Assembly: GCF_013213975.1 (NCBI RefSeq)
Contig: NZ_JABSST010000033.1
Coordinates: 1 to 34,895, forward strand
Length of the DNA: 34,895 nt
Direction: 5' to 3'
Source of the DNA: Winogradskyella sp.
GTDB taxonomy: Bacteria; Bacteroidota; Bacteroidia; Flavobacteriales; Flavobacteriaceae
The notes beneath the pieces were generated by a model, which was not told the DNA's origin, did no database searches, and saw nothing but the letters and a program-made list of their open reading frames with translations. Below are positions 26,166 through 34,895 of this stretch, piece by piece. Numbering within the stretch: position 1 is the stretch's first letter; each line of letters begins with the position of its first letter. The position numbers and the translations under genes were made by a program.

Positions 26166-26534
26166 TTAAAGCACTTCAGGTGCTAATGATACAATTTTCA
26201 TGAATTGTTTATCACGAAGTTCTCTTGCTACAGGTCCAAATACACGAGTGCCTCTCATTTCACCTTGTGGGTTCAAAAGTACACAAGCATTGTCATCAAA
26301 TCTGATGTAAGATCCATCTGGTCTTCTTACCTCTTTAGCAGTACGTACAACAACCGCAGTAGACACTGCTTTTTTCTTAACGTTTCCGTTTGGAGTAGCA
26401 TCCTTAACAGACACTACTACTTTATCACCAACAGAAGCATATCTCCTTTTTGTACCACCTAAAACACGAATTACTAAAACTTCTTTAGCTCCAGTGTTAT
26501 CAGCTACTTTTAATCTTGATTCTTGTTGTACCAT
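26166..26534 (-). CDS. rplN: 50S ribosomal protein L14
   Basis: 122 aa. L14 (uL14) lies on the subunit interface and is the docking site of RsfS, also encoded in this window. The start [19 protein letters not shown], the [11 protein letters not shown] block and [20 protein letters not shown] at the end are diagnostic. It lies 2 nt after rpsQ. Confidence 0.99.
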   Translation of the reverse strand: MVQQESRLKVADNTGAKEVLVIRVLGGTKRRYASVGDKVVVSVKDATPNGNVKKKAVSTAVVVRTAKEVRRPDGSYIRFDDNACVLLNPQGEMRGTRVFGPVARELRDKQFMKIVSLAPEVL

Positions 26535-26536
26535 AA

Positions 26537-26794
26537 TTACTTCGCTCTTTCAATTATTTCTACTAATCTCCAACATTTAGATTTACTCATAGGTCTTGTT
26601 TCCATGATCTTTACAGTATCTCCTTCGTTGCAGTCGTTTGTCTCATCGTGTGCGACGTATTTCTTTGTCTTTAACACGAACTTTCCATACATAGGATGCT
26701 TTACTTTCTTTACTTCTGAAACAACAATAGATTTCTCCATTTTGTTACTAGTAACTACTCCTATACGTTCTTTTCTTAAATTTCTTTTTTCCAT
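26537..26794 (-). CDS. rpsQ: 30S ribosomal protein S17
   Basis: 85 aa OB-fold protein. S17 (uS17) binds the 5' domain of 16S rRNA early in assembly. [19 protein letters not shown] (in parts, 6-25) and [26 protein letters not shown] (in parts, from about 55) are the family blocks. The start follows rpmC by 17 nt. Confidence 0.99.
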   Translation of the reverse strand: MEKRNLRKERIGVVTSNKMEKSIVVSEVKKVKHPMYGKFVLKTKKYVAHDETNDCNEGDTVKIMETRPMSKSKCWRLVEIIERAK

Positions 26795-26811
26795 CTTTCA
26801 GCAGAATACAA

Positions 26812-27003
26812 TTATTGTCCGTCTCTTTTAGTTAACTCTGTTGCCAATCTCGCTACACTACGTCTTACGTTACGTAACTGAATTGGATTTTCTAAAGGAG
26901 ATATTGCGTGAGCCATTTTTAGGTCTGCATAACTCTTTTTAGTCTCACTAAGTTTTTCTTGTAACTCAGCTGTTGAAAGCTGTATAATTTCTGATTGCTT
27001 CAT
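26812..27003 (-). CDS. rpmC: 50S ribosomal protein L29
   Basis: 63 aa, two helices. L29 (uL29) lies at the tunnel exit next to L23 and helps form the docking site for exit-site factors. The pattern LSTAELQEKLSETKKSYADLKMAH (in parts) and the C-terminal RNVRRSVARLATELTKRDGQ (in parts) are typical. It stands between rplP and rpsQ as usual. Confidence 0.98.
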   Translation of the reverse strand: MKQSEIIQLSTAELQEKLSETKKSYADLKMAHAISPLENPIQLRNVRRSVARLATELTKRDGQ

Positions 27004-27015
27004 AATTCCTTTTTA

Positions 27016-27435
27016 TTAAGCTTCGTAATCTCTAGCTATGATAAACTTAGTTTTTACAGGAAGTTTTTGTGCTGCTAAACGTAAAGCTTCTTGAGCTACG
27101 TCTAATGGTACACCACTTACTTCGAATAATATGCGTCCTGGTTTTACAACAGCTGCCCAATATTCCACGGCACCTTTACCTTTACCCATACGTACTTCAA
27201 GAGGCTTTTTTGTGATAGGCTTGTCTGGAAATATTTTAATCCATAACGATCCTTCTCTTTTCATGTAACGAGTAGCGGCAATACGCGCTGCTTCTATTTG
27301 ACGTGCAGTTATAAAAGACGAGTCTAATGACTTAATACCGAAAGTACCATTTGATAACAAATGACCTCTTCCAGAATTACCTTTCATACGACCTTTTTGC
27401 TGCTTACGAAATTTTGTTCTTTTAGGCTGTAACAT
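27016..27435 (-). CDS. rplP: 50S ribosomal protein L16
   Basis: 139 aa. L16 (uL16) organises the A-site region near the peptidyl-transferase centre. Start [19 protein letters not shown], the block [18 protein letters not shown] and [23 protein letters not shown] (in parts) are conserved. It lies 20 nt after rpsC and 12 nt before rpmC. Confidence 0.99.
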   Translation of the reverse strand: MLQPKRTKFRKQQKGRMKGNSGRGHLLSNGTFGIKSLDSSFITARQIEAARIAATRYMKREGSLWIKIFPDKPITKKPLEVRMGKGKGAVEYWAAVVKPGRILFEVSGVPLDVAQEALRLAAQKLPVKTKFIIARDYEA

Positions 27436-27455
27436 TTTTTCTTTTCTTTAAAAAA

Positions 27456-28172
27456 TTACTTTCTACGACGTTGGTTTCCTTTGTTTCCACCTCGTCCACC
27501 TTTTCCTTTTTGCTTTGAAAGACCTACTAATGGAGAAAGTTCTCTTTTTCCATATACTTCACCTTTCATAATCCACACCTTTACACCTAATCTACCATAA
27601 GTAGTATGTGATTCAACAAGAGCATAATCAATATCAGCTCTAAATGTAGATAACGGAATACGTCCTTCTTTGTAGTGCTCAGAGCGTGCCATTTCAGCAC
27701 CATTTAAACGACCACTAATTTGAACTTTAATTCCTTCAGCGTTCATGCGCATTGCAGCTGCGATAGCCATTTTAATTGCTCTTCTGTATGAAATCCTACT
27801 TTCAATCTGACGCGCAATACTTGCTGCTACTAAATGTGCATCTAGCTCAGGTCTTTTAATTTCAAAGATGTTCAACTGAACTTCTTTTCCAGTAATTTTC
27901 TTAAGCTCTTCTTTTAACTTGTCTACCTCTTGACCACCTTTACCAATAATAATACCAGGTCTAGCAGTAGTGATAGTAACGGTTACAAGTTTAAGCGTAC
28001 GCTCAATAATTACTCTACTCACACTAGCTTTAGATAAACGCGCATGGATATACTTACGGATTTTATCATCCTCAGCAAGTTTATCTCCATAATCATTTCC
28101 GCCATACCAGTTAGATTCCCATCCTCTGATAATACCTAAGCGATTTCCGATTGGATTTGTCTTTTGTCCCAT
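27456..28172 (-). CDS. rpsC: 30S ribosomal protein S3
   Basis: 238 aa. S3 (uS3) forms the mRNA entry pore with S4 and S5. An N-terminal KH domain with [16 protein letters not shown] (about 75-90) is followed by the C-terminal S3 domain ([21 protein letters not shown] in parts). The C-terminus is Gly/Lys/Arg-rich ([14 protein letters not shown]), a likely disordered tail. Confidence 0.99.
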   Translation of the reverse strand: MGQKTNPIGNRLGIIRGWESNWYGGNDYGDKLAEDDKIRKYIHARLSKASVSRVIIERTLKLVTVTITTARPGIIIGKGGQEVDKLKEELKKITGKEVQLNIFEIKRPELDAHLVAASIARQIESRISYRRAIKMAIAAAMRMNAEGIKVQISGRLNGAEMARSEHYKEGRIPLSTFRADIDYALVESHTTYGRLGVKVWIMKGEVYGKRELSPLVGLSKQKGKGGRGGNKGNQRRRK

Positions 28173-28180
28173 ACTCTATC

Positions 28181-28588
28181 TTAGCTTTGTGTTTTATTTA
28201 ATGCGTCTACAACCACAGTAACGTGATTAGAACGCTTTCGAATTCTGTGTGCTCTACCTTGAGGTGCTGGACGTAAACGCTTAAGCATTGTACCACCATC
28301 AACCCTAATCTCTTTGATAAATAGATTAGCTTCCTCAACATCCGCATCTTCGTTCTTAGCCTGCCAGTTTGCAATTGCAGACATAACTAACTTTTCTAAA
28401 CGACGAGACGCTTCTTTCTGACTAAATCTAAGAATCTGAAGAGCTTTATCAGCCTTTTCACCTCTAACCAAATCTGCAACTAAACGCATTTTTCTTGGAG
28501 ATGTAGGACAGTTATTTAGCTTTGCAAAAGCAACCTGCTTCTTCTCAGCCTTAATAGCTTCCGCCATTTGTTTTTTACGACTTCCCAT
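28181..28588 (-). CDS. rplV: 50S ribosomal protein L22
   Basis: 135 aa. L22 (uL22) lines the peptide exit tunnel through its long beta hairpin. The body ([22 protein letters not shown] in parts, about 22-43) and the hairpin tip region [25 protein letters not shown] (in parts, about 97-122) are typical; no insertion or deletion in the tip loop of the kind linked to macrolide resistance is apparent. A basic N-terminal extension of about 18 residues precedes the core. Confidence 0.99.
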   Translation of the reverse strand: MGSRKKQMAEAIKAEKKQVAFAKLNNCPTSPRKMRLVADLVRGEKADKALQILRFSQKEASRRLEKLVMSAIANWQAKNEDADVEEANLFIKEIRVDGGTMLKRLRPAPQGRAHRIRKRSNHVTVVVDALNKTQS

Positions 28589-28593
28589 GATTC

Positions 28594-28872
28594 TTATTTT
28601 TTACCTTTGTTCTTAGCACCTGCATGACCTCTAAAAGATCTTGTTGGTGAAAATTCTCCTAATTTATGACCTACCATATTTTCAGTAACATAAACTGGTA
28701 CAAACTGACGGCCGTTGTGTACAGCGATTGTCTGACCAACAAAATCTGGAGAAATCATTGATGCTCTAGACCAAGTTTTAATAACTGTCTTCTTGTTAGA
28801 AGCTACATTCTCTGCAACTTTCTTTTCTAATTTATAGTGGATATAAGGTCCTTTTTTTAATGAACGTGCCAT
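28594..28872 (-). CDS. rpsS: 30S ribosomal protein S19
   Basis: 92 aa. S19 (uS19) lies in the head of the small subunit and interacts with S13 and the A-site finger. [19 protein letters not shown] at the start, then [24 protein letters not shown] (in parts) are diagnostic. Gaps to rplB and rplV are 10 and 5 nt. Confidence 0.99.
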   Translation of the reverse strand: MARSLKKGPYIHYKLEKKVAENVASNKKTVIKTWSRASMISPDFVGQTIAVHNGRQFVPVYVTENMVGHKLGEFSPTRSFRGHAGAKNKGKK

Positions 28873-28882
28873 ACTATCTTAA

Positions 28883-29710
28883 TTATTTCTTTCTACGTTC
28901 TACAATATACTTGTTACTCGCTTTCGTCTTAGAACGCGTTCTATAACCTTTAGCTGGAATACCATTTCTAGATCTTGGGTGACCACCTGAAGATTTACCT
29001 TCACCACCACCCATTGGATGATCAACTGGATTCATTACTACTGGTCTTGTACGTGGACGTCTTCCTAACCATCTGCTTCTACCTGCTTTACCAGATACGA
29101 TTAACTGATGATCTGAGTTAGAAATAACGCCTATGGTAGCCATACATGTTACCAATACCATTCTCGTTTCACCAGAAGGTAATTTAATAGTAGCAAACTT
29201 TCCATCTCTTGCCATTAACTGAGCGAATGCACCAGCACTGCGCGCCATAACAGCACCTTGACCAGGACGTAACTCAATACAAGAGATAATCGTACCTAAA
29301 GGTATTTGACTTAATGGCATTGCATTCCCAATTTCTGGAGCAATTCCTTTCTCACCAGATACAACTGTCTGCCCTACTTGTAAACCATTCTGAGCGATGA
29401 TATATCGCTTCTCTCCATCCTGGTAATTTAATAAAGCAATAAATGCAGTTCTGTTTGGATCGTACTCAATTGTTTTAACTTCTGCTGGAATTCCAGTTTT
29501 GTTGCGTTTAAAATCGATAATACGATACTTCTTCTTATGGCCACCACCTTTGTAGCGCATGGTCATTTTTCCTTGACTGTTTCTACCACCAGATCTTTTT
29601 TTCGGAGCAAGCAAGCTTTTCTCCGGCTTGTCAGTAGTAATGGCGTCAAATCCATTAACTACTCTAAATCGCTGAGCTGATGTGATCGGTTTTAATTTTC
29701 TTACTGACAT
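28883..29710 (-). CDS. rplB: 50S ribosomal protein L2
   Basis: 275 aa. L2 (uL2) is essential for subunit association and peptidyl-transferase function. The OB-fold and SH3-like domains occupy the middle, and the signature [22 protein letters not shown] (in parts, about 228-250) holds the conserved His. It lies 8 nt after rplW. Confidence 0.99.
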   Translation of the reverse strand: MSVRKLKPITSAQRFRVVNGFDAITTDKPEKSLLAPKKRSGGRNSQGKMTMRYKGGGHKKKYRIIDFKRNKTGIPAEVKTIEYDPNRTAFIALLNYQDGEKRYIIAQNGLQVGQTVVSGEKGIAPEIGNAMPLSQIPLGTIISCIELRPGQGAVMARSAGAFAQLMARDGKFATIKLPSGETRMVLVTCMATIGVISNSDHQLIVSGKAGRSRWLGRRPRTRPVVMNPVDHPMGGGEGKSSGGHPRSRNGIPAKGYRTRSKTKASNKYIVERRKK

Positions 29711-29718
29711 AAGTCTAA

Positions 29719-30009
29719 TTACATGTTAGCGTATAAATCTATTGTCTCACCTTCCGCCAGTTGTACAATTGCCTTTTTAACGGCATTTGTTTTACCATGT
29801 TGAATACCCGTTTTTGTGTAACGTGTTCTTCTATCTGGACGGACATTTATAGTACGAACTTTTTCTACAGAAACACCATAAGCAGCCTCAACCGCTTTTT
29901 TGATTTCTACCTTGTTCGCCTTTGTGTTCACTTCAAATGCATAAGCATTTAACAACTCACTTTGCATGGTTGCTTTTTCTGTGATGATAGGTTTAATTAA
30001 GATACTCAT
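29719..30009 (-). CDS. rplW: 50S ribosomal protein L23
   Basis: 96 aa. L23 (uL23) sits at the tunnel exit and is the docking point for trigger factor and SRP. The core [15 protein letters not shown] and [21 protein letters not shown] (in parts) with [11 protein letters not shown] is typical, as is the conserved Glu of the trigger-factor contact region. It lies between rplD (7 nt) and rplB (8 nt). Confidence 0.99.
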   Translation of the reverse strand: MSILIKPIITEKATMQSELLNAYAFEVNTKANKVEIKKAVEAAYGVSVEKVRTINVRPDRRTRYTKTGIQHGKTNAVKKAIVQLAEGETIDLYANM

Positions 30010-30016
30010 CTGTGTT

Positions 30017-30646
30017 TTATTTACTTAAATTCGATTCAATTCCTTCTAATGCACCTTCTAAAAGAACAACTTTATTAGCGTTCATTATTTTATAAGTGCT
30101 TAATTCTGAACTAGTTATAACTTCAGAACCTTTCAAATTGCGCGACGACAAATATACATTATTATTCGAGTCACCCAATACAAATAGAGACTTTTTGTTA
30201 TCTATCTCTAATGCCTTTAATACATCAACGAAATTCTTAGTCTTTGGAGCATCGAAATTAAAATCTTCTAATACTACAATTGACTTGTCATTTGCCTTAA
30301 TACTTAATGCAGATTTACGTGCTAATCGCTTTACGTTTTTATTTAATTTAAACCCGTAATTTCTTGGTCTTGGACCAAACATACGACCACCACCTTTAAA
30401 TACACCAGACTTAATAGAACCTGCACGTGCAGTACCAGTTCCTTTTTGTTTCTTGATCTTACGTGTACTTCCAGCAATCTCTGCTCTTTCTTTTGCCTTG
30501 TGCGTTCCCTGTCTTTGGTTTGCTAAGTATTGCTTAACATCTAAATAGACAGCATGATTATTAGGCTCAATAGCGAATACGTCTTTAGAAAGCTCAGCTT
30601 TTCTACCCGTATCTTTTCCGTTTATATCTAAAACTGCTACCTTCAT
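30017..30646 (-). CDS. rplD: 50S ribosomal protein L4
   Basis: 209 aa. L4 (uL4) reaches into the exit tunnel with an extended loop; in E. coli it also represses its own S10 operon through the leader mRNA. The loop region [31 protein letters not shown] (in parts, about 68-98) is typical. It overlaps rplC by 1 nt. Confidence 0.99.
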   Translation of the reverse strand: MKVAVLDINGKDTGRKAELSKDVFAIEPNNHAVYLDVKQYLANQRQGTHKAKERAEIAGSTRKIKKQKGTGTARAGSIKSGVFKGGGRMFGPRPRNYGFKLNKNVKRLARKSALSIKANDKSIVVLEDFNFDAPKTKNFVDVLKALEIDNKKSLFVLGDSNNNVYLSSRNLKGSEVITSSELSTYKIMNANKVVLLEGALEGIESNLSK

Positions 30647-31263
30647 TACTTCTCAATAATTACATAAGAATTTTTGTGACCAGGAACACATCCTTTTACA
30701 ACAAGCAAGTTCTTTTCTGGAACTACTTTATAAACTCTTAAATTTTGAACTTTTACTGTATCACCACCCATTCTTCCGGCCATCTTCATTCCCTTGAAAA
30801 CTCTCGCAGGATAAGAAGCTGCACCAATAGAACCTGGAGCTCTTAAACGGTTGTGCTGACCATGCGTTGCTTGACCTACACCTCCAAAACCATGACGCTT
30901 TACTACACCTTGGAAACCTTTACCTTTTGAAGTTCCTGAAATATCAACGAACTCACCTTCGATAAACTGTTCTACTGTGATGGCATCACCTAATTTGTAC
31001 TCCTCGCCAAAACCTTTAAATTCTACGACTTTGCGTTTTACAGAAGTACCCGCTTTTTTAGCATGCCCTTGAGCAGCCTTAGTTGCGTTTTTTTCTGTCG
31101 CGTCATCGAAACCTAATTGAAGGGCATTGTAACCATCCACTTCTTCAGTTCTGACTTGGGTAACGATACATGGACCTGCTTCGATTACTGTACATGGAAT
31201 ATTCTTTCCATTTTCATCAAAGATGCTGGTCATACCGATTTTTTTTCCAATTAACCCAGACAT
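30646..31263 (-). CDS. rplC: 50S ribosomal protein L3
   Basis: 205 aa. L3 (uL3) is an assembly initiator that reaches close to the peptidyl-transferase centre. The start [20 protein letters not shown] and the block [17 protein letters not shown] are family marks. In E. coli the Gln after GSIG is methylated by PrmB; here the residues are GSIGAAS (144-150), so that target is missing. A 138-nt gap separates it from rpsJ, the widest between rpsL and rpsM. Confidence 0.99.
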   Translation of the reverse strand: MSGLIGKKIGMTSIFDENGKNIPCTVIEAGPCIVTQVRTEEVDGYNALQLGFDDATEKNATKAAQGHAKKAGTSVKRKVVEFKGFGEEYKLGDAITVEQFIEGEFVDISGTSKGKGFQGVVKRHGFGGVGQATHGQHNRLRAPGSIGAASYPARVFKGMKMAGRMGGDTVKVQNLRVYKVVPEKNLLVVKGCVPGHKNSYVIIEK

Positions 31264-31289
31264 ATTTATTTATTATTAATTATTATTCC

Positions 31290-31385
31290 TTATTTAAACT
31301 TCAAGGCTGAAAAATACGTTTCAGCCTTGAATTGTATTTTTACCGTTTTTCCTTCGCTCGCAGCTCCGGACATGTCTTTGAGCAT
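31290..31385 (-). other. Possible 31-codon small ORF in the rpsJ-rplC gap
   Basis: Starting at ATG 31385 the minus strand encodes MLKDMSGAASEGKTVKIQFK and then 11 more residues ending in KFK before TAA at 31290-31292. Its first half is clearly more GC-rich than the rest of the gap, and the downstream hairpin lies inside it. It resembles no known ribosomal protein and may be chance. Confidence 0.25.
31300..31331 (-). other. 13-bp hairpin in the rpsJ-rplC gap
   Basis: Perfect stem TTCAAGGCTGAAA (31300-31312) / TTTCAGCCTTGAA (31319-31331), loop AATACG. On the minus strand it is followed by a mixed A/T sequence without a T run, so termination is not clearly supported. It lies 36 nt before the rplC start. 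A weaker TGAGC/GCTCA stem (31379-31393) lies just after rpsJ. Confidence 0.6.
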
Positions 31386-31401
31386 TGCGCTCAATATATG
31401 A

Positions 31402-31707
31402 TTACACCTTAATCTCTACTTCAACTCCACTTGGTAACTCAAGCTTCATTAATGCATCGATTGTTTTAGAAGATGAAGAGTAGATATCTAATAATCTCTT
31501 GTAAGAACTTAACTGAAACTGCTCTCTTGACTTCTTGTTAACGTGAGGTGAACGTAACACAGTGAAAATTTTCTTGTGTGTTGGTAAAGGGATTGGACCC
31601 GTTACAACAGCACCTGTGCTCTTTACTGTTTTTACAATCTTATCAGCAGACTTATCAACTAAATTATGATCGTAAGACTTTAATTTTATTCTAATTTTCT
31701 GACTCAT
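31402..31707 (-). CDS. rpsJ: 30S ribosomal protein S10
   Basis: 101 aa. S10 (uS10) lies in the head of the small subunit and also serves as NusE in antitermination complexes. The block [37 protein letters not shown] (in parts, about 29-65) is the family signature. It follows fusA by 13 nt; tuf, often between these two genes in other phyla, is absent. Confidence 0.99.
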   Translation of the reverse strand: MSQKIRIKLKSYDHNLVDKSADKIVKTVKSTGAVVTGPIPLPTHKKIFTVLRSPHVNKKSREQFQLSSYKRLLDIYSSSSKTIDALMKLELPSGVEVEIKV

Positions 31708-31720
31708 TTTCTTTTTAGTT

Positions 31721-33847
31721 TTAAGCTTCTACGCCTTTAGCTGCTTTGATTACTTCTTCAGATATATTTTGTGGTGTCTCAGCATAGTGTGAGAATTCCA
31801 TTGTTGAAGTTGCTCTACCAGACGATAATGTTCTTAATGCAGTTACATAACCAAACATTTCAGATAATGGTACATTAGCTTTTACAACTTTAGAACCTGC
31901 TCTATCGCTCATGTCATTAACTTGACCACGACGACGGTTAAGGTCACCTACAATATCACCCATGTATTCTTCAGGTGTTAATACTTCTAATTTCATGATT
32001 GGCTCCATGATTACAGCTTTTGCAGCTTTTGCAGCAGCTTTAAATCCTAATTTTGCAGCCAATTCGAATGATAACTGATCAGAATCCACATCGTGGTAAG
32101 ACCCATCAGTTAACGTAACTTTCATAGCGTCTACTTCGTAACCTGCTAATGGACCGTTAACCATTGCCATTTTGAATCCTTTCTCTACAGAAGGAACAAA
32201 TTCTTTTGGTACGTTACCACCTTTGATTTCAGATACGAATTCAAGACCTTGCTTACCTTCTTCAGCTGGCTCAAGTGTAAATACGATATCAGCGAATTTA
32301 CCACGTCCACCAGATTGTTTCTTGTAAACTTCTCTGTGCTGTGCACGTTGTGTAATAGCTTCTTTGTACTCTACCTGAGGTTGCCCTTGATTAACCTCTA
32401 CTTTAAACTCACGCTTAAGACGGTCAACAATAATATCTAAATGTAGCTCACCCATACCAGAAATAATGGTCTGACCTGAAGCTTCATCAGTTCTTACTGT
32501 AAATGTTGGGTCTTCTTCTGCCAATTTTGCAAGAGCCATACCTAACTTATCAACATCAGCCTTTGTCTTTGGCTCAACAGCGATACCAATTACTGGATCT
32601 GGGAAGTCCATTGATTCTAATACAATTGGATGCTTTTCCGCAGACAATGTATCACCAGTCTTGATATCTTTAAAACCTACCGCTGCACCAATATCACCCG
32701 CTTCGATAAACTCAATAGCATTTTGTTTGTTAGAGTGCATTTGGTAGATACGAGAGATACGCTCTTTCTTACCTGATCTATTGTTTAATACATAAGAACC
32801 TGCGTCTAAACGCCCTGAATAGGCTCTAAAGAATGCTAAACGACCAACAAATGGATCAGTAGCAATTTTAAATGCTAATGCAGAAAATGGTTCTTTTACA
32901 TCTGGCTTACGTGCAATCTCAGTATCTGTATCTGGGTCCGTACCAACAATCGCCTCCTTATCTACAGGGGAAGGAAGGTAACGACAAACAGCGTCTAATA
33001 GAAATTGTACACCTTTATTTTTAAATGCAGACCCACAAATCATAGGAATGATTGACATATCCATTACAGCAGCTCTGAGTGCAGCATGCACTTCGTCTTC
33101 TGTGATAGAGTCTTCATCTTCCATGAATTTCTCTAAAAGATTTTCATCATAACTAGCTACTTCTTCAATAAGATTAGCTCTTAACTCCGCAGCCTCAGCT
33201 TTTAATTCTTCAGGAATATCAATAACATCAAAAGTCGATCCCTGCGTTTCATCGTGCCAAACAATAGCACGGTTTTTCACTAAATCAACAATTCCTTTAA
33301 AATCAGCTTCGTCTCCAATATTCATTACAATAGGAACTGCATTAGAACCTAACATATCTTTTACCTGCTGACATACTGCCATAAAGTTAGATCCTTGACG
33401 GTCCATTTTATTAACGAAACCAATACGAGGTACTTTATAGTTATCAGCCAATCTCCAGTTCGTTTCAGATTGAGGTTCAACACCATCAACCGCACTAAAT
33501 AAGAACACTAATCCGTCTAATACGCGTAACGAACGATTTACCTCAACCGTAAAATCAACGTGACCAGGAGTGTCAATAATATTAAAGTGATATCCTTTAG
33601 TGTCTGGAGTTGGTTGTCCATTTTCTAATGGAAAGTTCCATGTACAAGTTGTAGCAGCAGAAGTAATTGTTATACCTCTTTCTTGTTCTTGCTCCATCCA
33701 GTCCATAGTAGCGGCACCATCATGTACTTCACCGATCTTGTGAGATACACCTGTGTAATAAAGGATACGCTCTGTAGTTGTAGTTTTACCAGCATCAATA
33801 TGTGCGGCAATACCTATATTTCTAGTAAATTTTAAATCTCTTCCCAT
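31721..33847 (-). CDS. fusA: Elongation factor G
   Basis: 708 aa. EF-G drives translocation of tRNA and mRNA after peptide-bond formation and acts in recycling. The GTPase motifs are AHIDAGKTT (15-23), RGITI (58-62, switch I), DTPGHVDF (92-99) and NKMD (146-149); domains II-V follow, with [11 protein letters not shown] (domain III) and [15 protein letters not shown] (domain IV) recognisable. It lies 8 nt after rpsG and 13 nt before rpsJ. No second EF-G copy is in the window. Confidence 0.99.
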   Translation of the reverse strand: MGRDLKFTRNIGIAAHIDAGKTTTTERILYYTGVSHKIGEVHDGAATMDWMEQEQERGITITSAATTCTWNFPLENGQPTPDTKGYHFNIIDTPGHVDFTVEVNRSLRVLDGLVFLFSAVDGVEPQSETNWRLADNYKVPRIGFVNKMDRQGSNFMAVCQQVKDMLGSNAVPIVMNIGDEADFKGIVDLVKNRAIVWHDETQGSTFDVIDIPEELKAEAAELRANLIEEVASYDENLLEKFMEDEDSITEDEVHAALRAAVMDMSIIPMICGSAFKNKGVQFLLDAVCRYLPSPVDKEAIVGTDPDTDTEIARKPDVKEPFSALAFKIATDPFVGRLAFFRAYSGRLDAGSYVLNNRSGKKERISRIYQMHSNKQNAIEFIEAGDIGAAVGFKDIKTGDTLSAEKHPIVLESMDFPDPVIGIAVEPKTKADVDKLGMALAKLAEEDPTFTVRTDEASGQTIISGMGELHLDIIVDRLKREFKVEVNQGQPQVEYKEAITQRAQHREVYKKQSGGRGKFADIVFTLEPAEEGKQGLEFVSEIKGGNVPKEFVPSVEKGFKMAMVNGPLAGYEVDAMKVTLTDGSYHDVDSDQLSFELAAKLGFKAAAKAAKAVIMEPIMKLEVLTPEEYMGDIVGDLNRRRGQVNDMSDRAGSKVVKANVPLSEMFGYVTALRTLSSGRATSTMEFSHYAETPQNISEEVIKAAKGVEA

Positions 33848-33855
33848 TGTTCTAA

Positions 33856-34332
33856 TTAAAATCTAAAGTGTGAGAATGCCTTATTTGCTTCTGCCATCTT
33901 ATGAGTATCAACTCTTTTCTTAACAGCTGCACCTTCTTCTTTAGCTGCAGCTAAGATTTCCGCTGCTAAACGTTGTGCCATAGATTTTTCGTTTCTCTTA
34001 CGTGCATAGCCAATCAACCACTTCATTGCAGTTGAAACTTTACGATCTGGACGAATTTGCATTGGAATTTGGAATGTTGCACCACCAACACGACGACTAC
34101 GTACTTCTACGTGAGGCATCACATTAGATAAAGCATCTTTCCATACTTCTAAAGCTGTTTTTTCTTCGTTGTTCTTTTTCTCCTCAACAATATCAATTGC
34201 ATCGTAGAATACTTTAAAAGCTACAGACTTCTTACCATCCCACATCATGTTATTAACAAAACGTGTTACCAACTGATCATTAAATCTTGGATCTGGTAAA
34301 AGCGGTCTCTTTTTTGCTGCTCTTTTTCTCAT
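33856..34332 (-). CDS. rpsG: 30S ribosomal protein S7
   Basis: 158 aa. S7 (uS7) initiates assembly of the 3' domain and contacts mRNA in the E site; in E. coli it represses the str operon. The start [19 protein letters not shown] and the block [20 protein letters not shown] (in parts) are typical. It follows rpsL by 22 nt. Confidence 0.99.
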   Translation of the reverse strand: MRKRAAKKRPLLPDPRFNDQLVTRFVNNMMWDGKKSVAFKVFYDAIDIVEEKKNNEEKTALEVWKDALSNVMPHVEVRSRRVGGATFQIPMQIRPDRKVSTAMKWLIGYARKRNEKSMAQRLAAEILAAAKEEGAAVKKRVDTHKMAEANKAFSHFRF

Positions 34333-34354
34333 GTCTTCTTCTTAAAGTTTTAAA

Positions 34355-34729
34355 TTACTTCTTAGGGCGTTTTGCACCATACTTAGATCTTCGTTGTGTG
34401 CGATCAGCAACACCTGCTGTATCTAATGCACCACGAACGATGTGATATCTAACACCTGGTAAATCTTTTACCCTTCCACCTCTAACCAATACTATCGAGT
34501 GCTCTTGCAAGTTGTGACCCTCACCACCGATGTATGCATTTACTTCGTTTCCGTTTGTTAAACGAACCCTTGCTACCTTACGCATCGCTGAGTTAGGTTT
34601 TTTAGGTGTCGTTGTATAAACACGAGTACATACACCACGTCTTTGAGGACACGAATCCAAAGCAGCCGATTTACTCTTCTTGGTTATTTTGGCTCTTCCT
34701 TTTCGTACTAATTGTGAAATTGTTGGCAT
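34355..34729 (-). CDS. rpsL: 30S ribosomal protein S12
   Basis: 124 aa. S12 (uS12) monitors decoding at the A site. The two conserved loops are unchanged: TPKKPNS (41-48) and [13 protein letters not shown] (84-96) with K88 and D89, the latter usually methylthiolated. The lysines whose change gives streptomycin resistance (42/43 and 87/88 depending on numbering) are wild type. It is the first gene of the superoperon, with a strong promoter match 45 nt upstream. Confidence 0.99.
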   Translation of the reverse strand: MPTISQLVRKGRAKITKKSKSAALDSCPQRRGVCTRVYTTTPKKPNSAMRKVARVRLTNGNEVNAYIGGEGHNLQEHSIVLVRGGRVKDLPGVRYHIVRGALDTAGVADRTQRRSKYGAKRPKK

Positions 34730-34754
34730 ATATTACTATATAAATTTTTGTTAA

Positions 34755-34770
34755 CCCTCTCTTTTGAGGG
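34755..34770 (-). other. Short hairpin between the str promoter and rpsL
   Basis: CCCTC (34755-34759) / GAGGG (34766-34770), loop of 6 nt. It lies at or just after the expected transcription start, so it may form at the 5' end of the mRNA. Confidence 0.35.
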
Positions 34771-34773
34771 CTG

Positions 34774-34804
34774 CAAAGGTAGAAATATATCTTTATAATT
34801 CAAA
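34774..34804 (-). promoter_or_regulatory. Promoter of the str-S10-spc-alpha superoperon
   Basis: On the minus strand TTTG (34801-34804), exactly 19 bp, then TACCTTTG (34774-34781). This is a full match to the TTTG-N19-TAnnTTTG promoter consensus of Bacteroidota primary sigma. Transcription would start near 34767-34770, leaving a leader of about 40 nt before the rpsL ATG at 34729. The leader has no Shine-Dalgarno sequence. Confidence 0.8.
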
Positions 34805-34895
34805 TAGTTGAGAATTTATTTTTTGAAGAAAATTTAGTATTCATTTTCTACATATATAATAAGGTCTATTTTTACGTTATCGTTTTAGATATCAT
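34805..34895. other. Upstream A/T-rich region, no gene seen
   Basis: From the -33 element to the window edge the DNA is A/T rich with no convincing ORF on either strand. It may hold the 3' flank of the neighbouring operon outside the window. Confidence 0.5.

Noticed and set aside
34355..34729. Streptomycin-resistance substitutions in rpsL
   Set aside because: The lysines in TPKKPNS and GGRVKDLP are all wild type.

Overview
This window looks like a chromosomal segment of a member of the Flavobacteriaceae (Bacteroidota). The evidence is AT-rich DNA, A-rich rather than Shine-Dalgarno-like sequence before most starts, promoter boxes of the Bacteroidota type (TAnnTTTG, once with a matching TTTG 19 bp upstream), and a secreted protein with a C-terminal type IX secretion sorting domain. 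Zinc-ligand-free S4, S14 and L36 and an L17 with a long tail also fit. No tRNA, rRNA, CRISPR array, transposase or prophage gene was seen, and no intergenic stretch exceeds 300 bases.

Positions 1-5200 are the accessory part. They hold the 5' part of a CtlX-type deiminase/hydrolase cut by the window edge, an M14-family zinc carboxypeptidase lipoprotein, a secreted T9SS protein built from three tandem modules, and a NUDIX hydrolase with an extra N-terminal region. A perfect hairpin separates the convergent peptidase and T9SS genes.

Positions 5300-12000 are a housekeeping block, mainly on the + strand: pyrE, a small SRPBCC protein, a monofunctional biotin-protein ligase on the opposite strand, rsfS, ftsH, then a LUD-domain gene overlapping cdsA, psd and an acyl-CoA-binding protein. 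The last four genes overlap by 1, 11 and 4 nt and read as a phospholipid-synthesis operon (CDP-diacylglycerol, then phosphatidylethanolamine).

Positions 12000-17100 (minus strand) hold a second guanidino-modifying enzyme (DDAH/arginine deiminase-like), citrate synthase, enolase and carA. A terminator hairpin follows gltA, eno and carA but none is evident after the DDAH-like gene.

Positions 17200-34730 (minus strand) are the fused str-S10-spc-alpha ribosomal superoperon, reading rpsL, rpsG, fusA, rpsJ, rplC, rplD, rplW, rplB, rpsS, rplV, rpsC, rplP, rpmC, rpsQ, rplN, rplX, rplE, rpsN, rpsH, rplF, rplR, rpsE, rpmD, rplO, secY, infA, rpmJ, rpsM, rpsK, rpsD, rpoA, rplQ. A near-ideal promoter lies before rpsL and a strong terminator after rplQ. 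tuf, adk and map are absent from the places they occupy in many other bacteria.

I see no clear undescribed multi-gene system. The least explained signals are in the few wide gaps of the ribosomal operon: a 68-bp element duplicated upstream of both rpsM and rpsK, a terminator followed by a promoter box between rpsK and rpsD, three successive hairpins before rpsH, and a 138-nt gap after rpsJ with hairpins and a 31-codon ORF. The young internal duplication in the T9SS protein is also worth a look.
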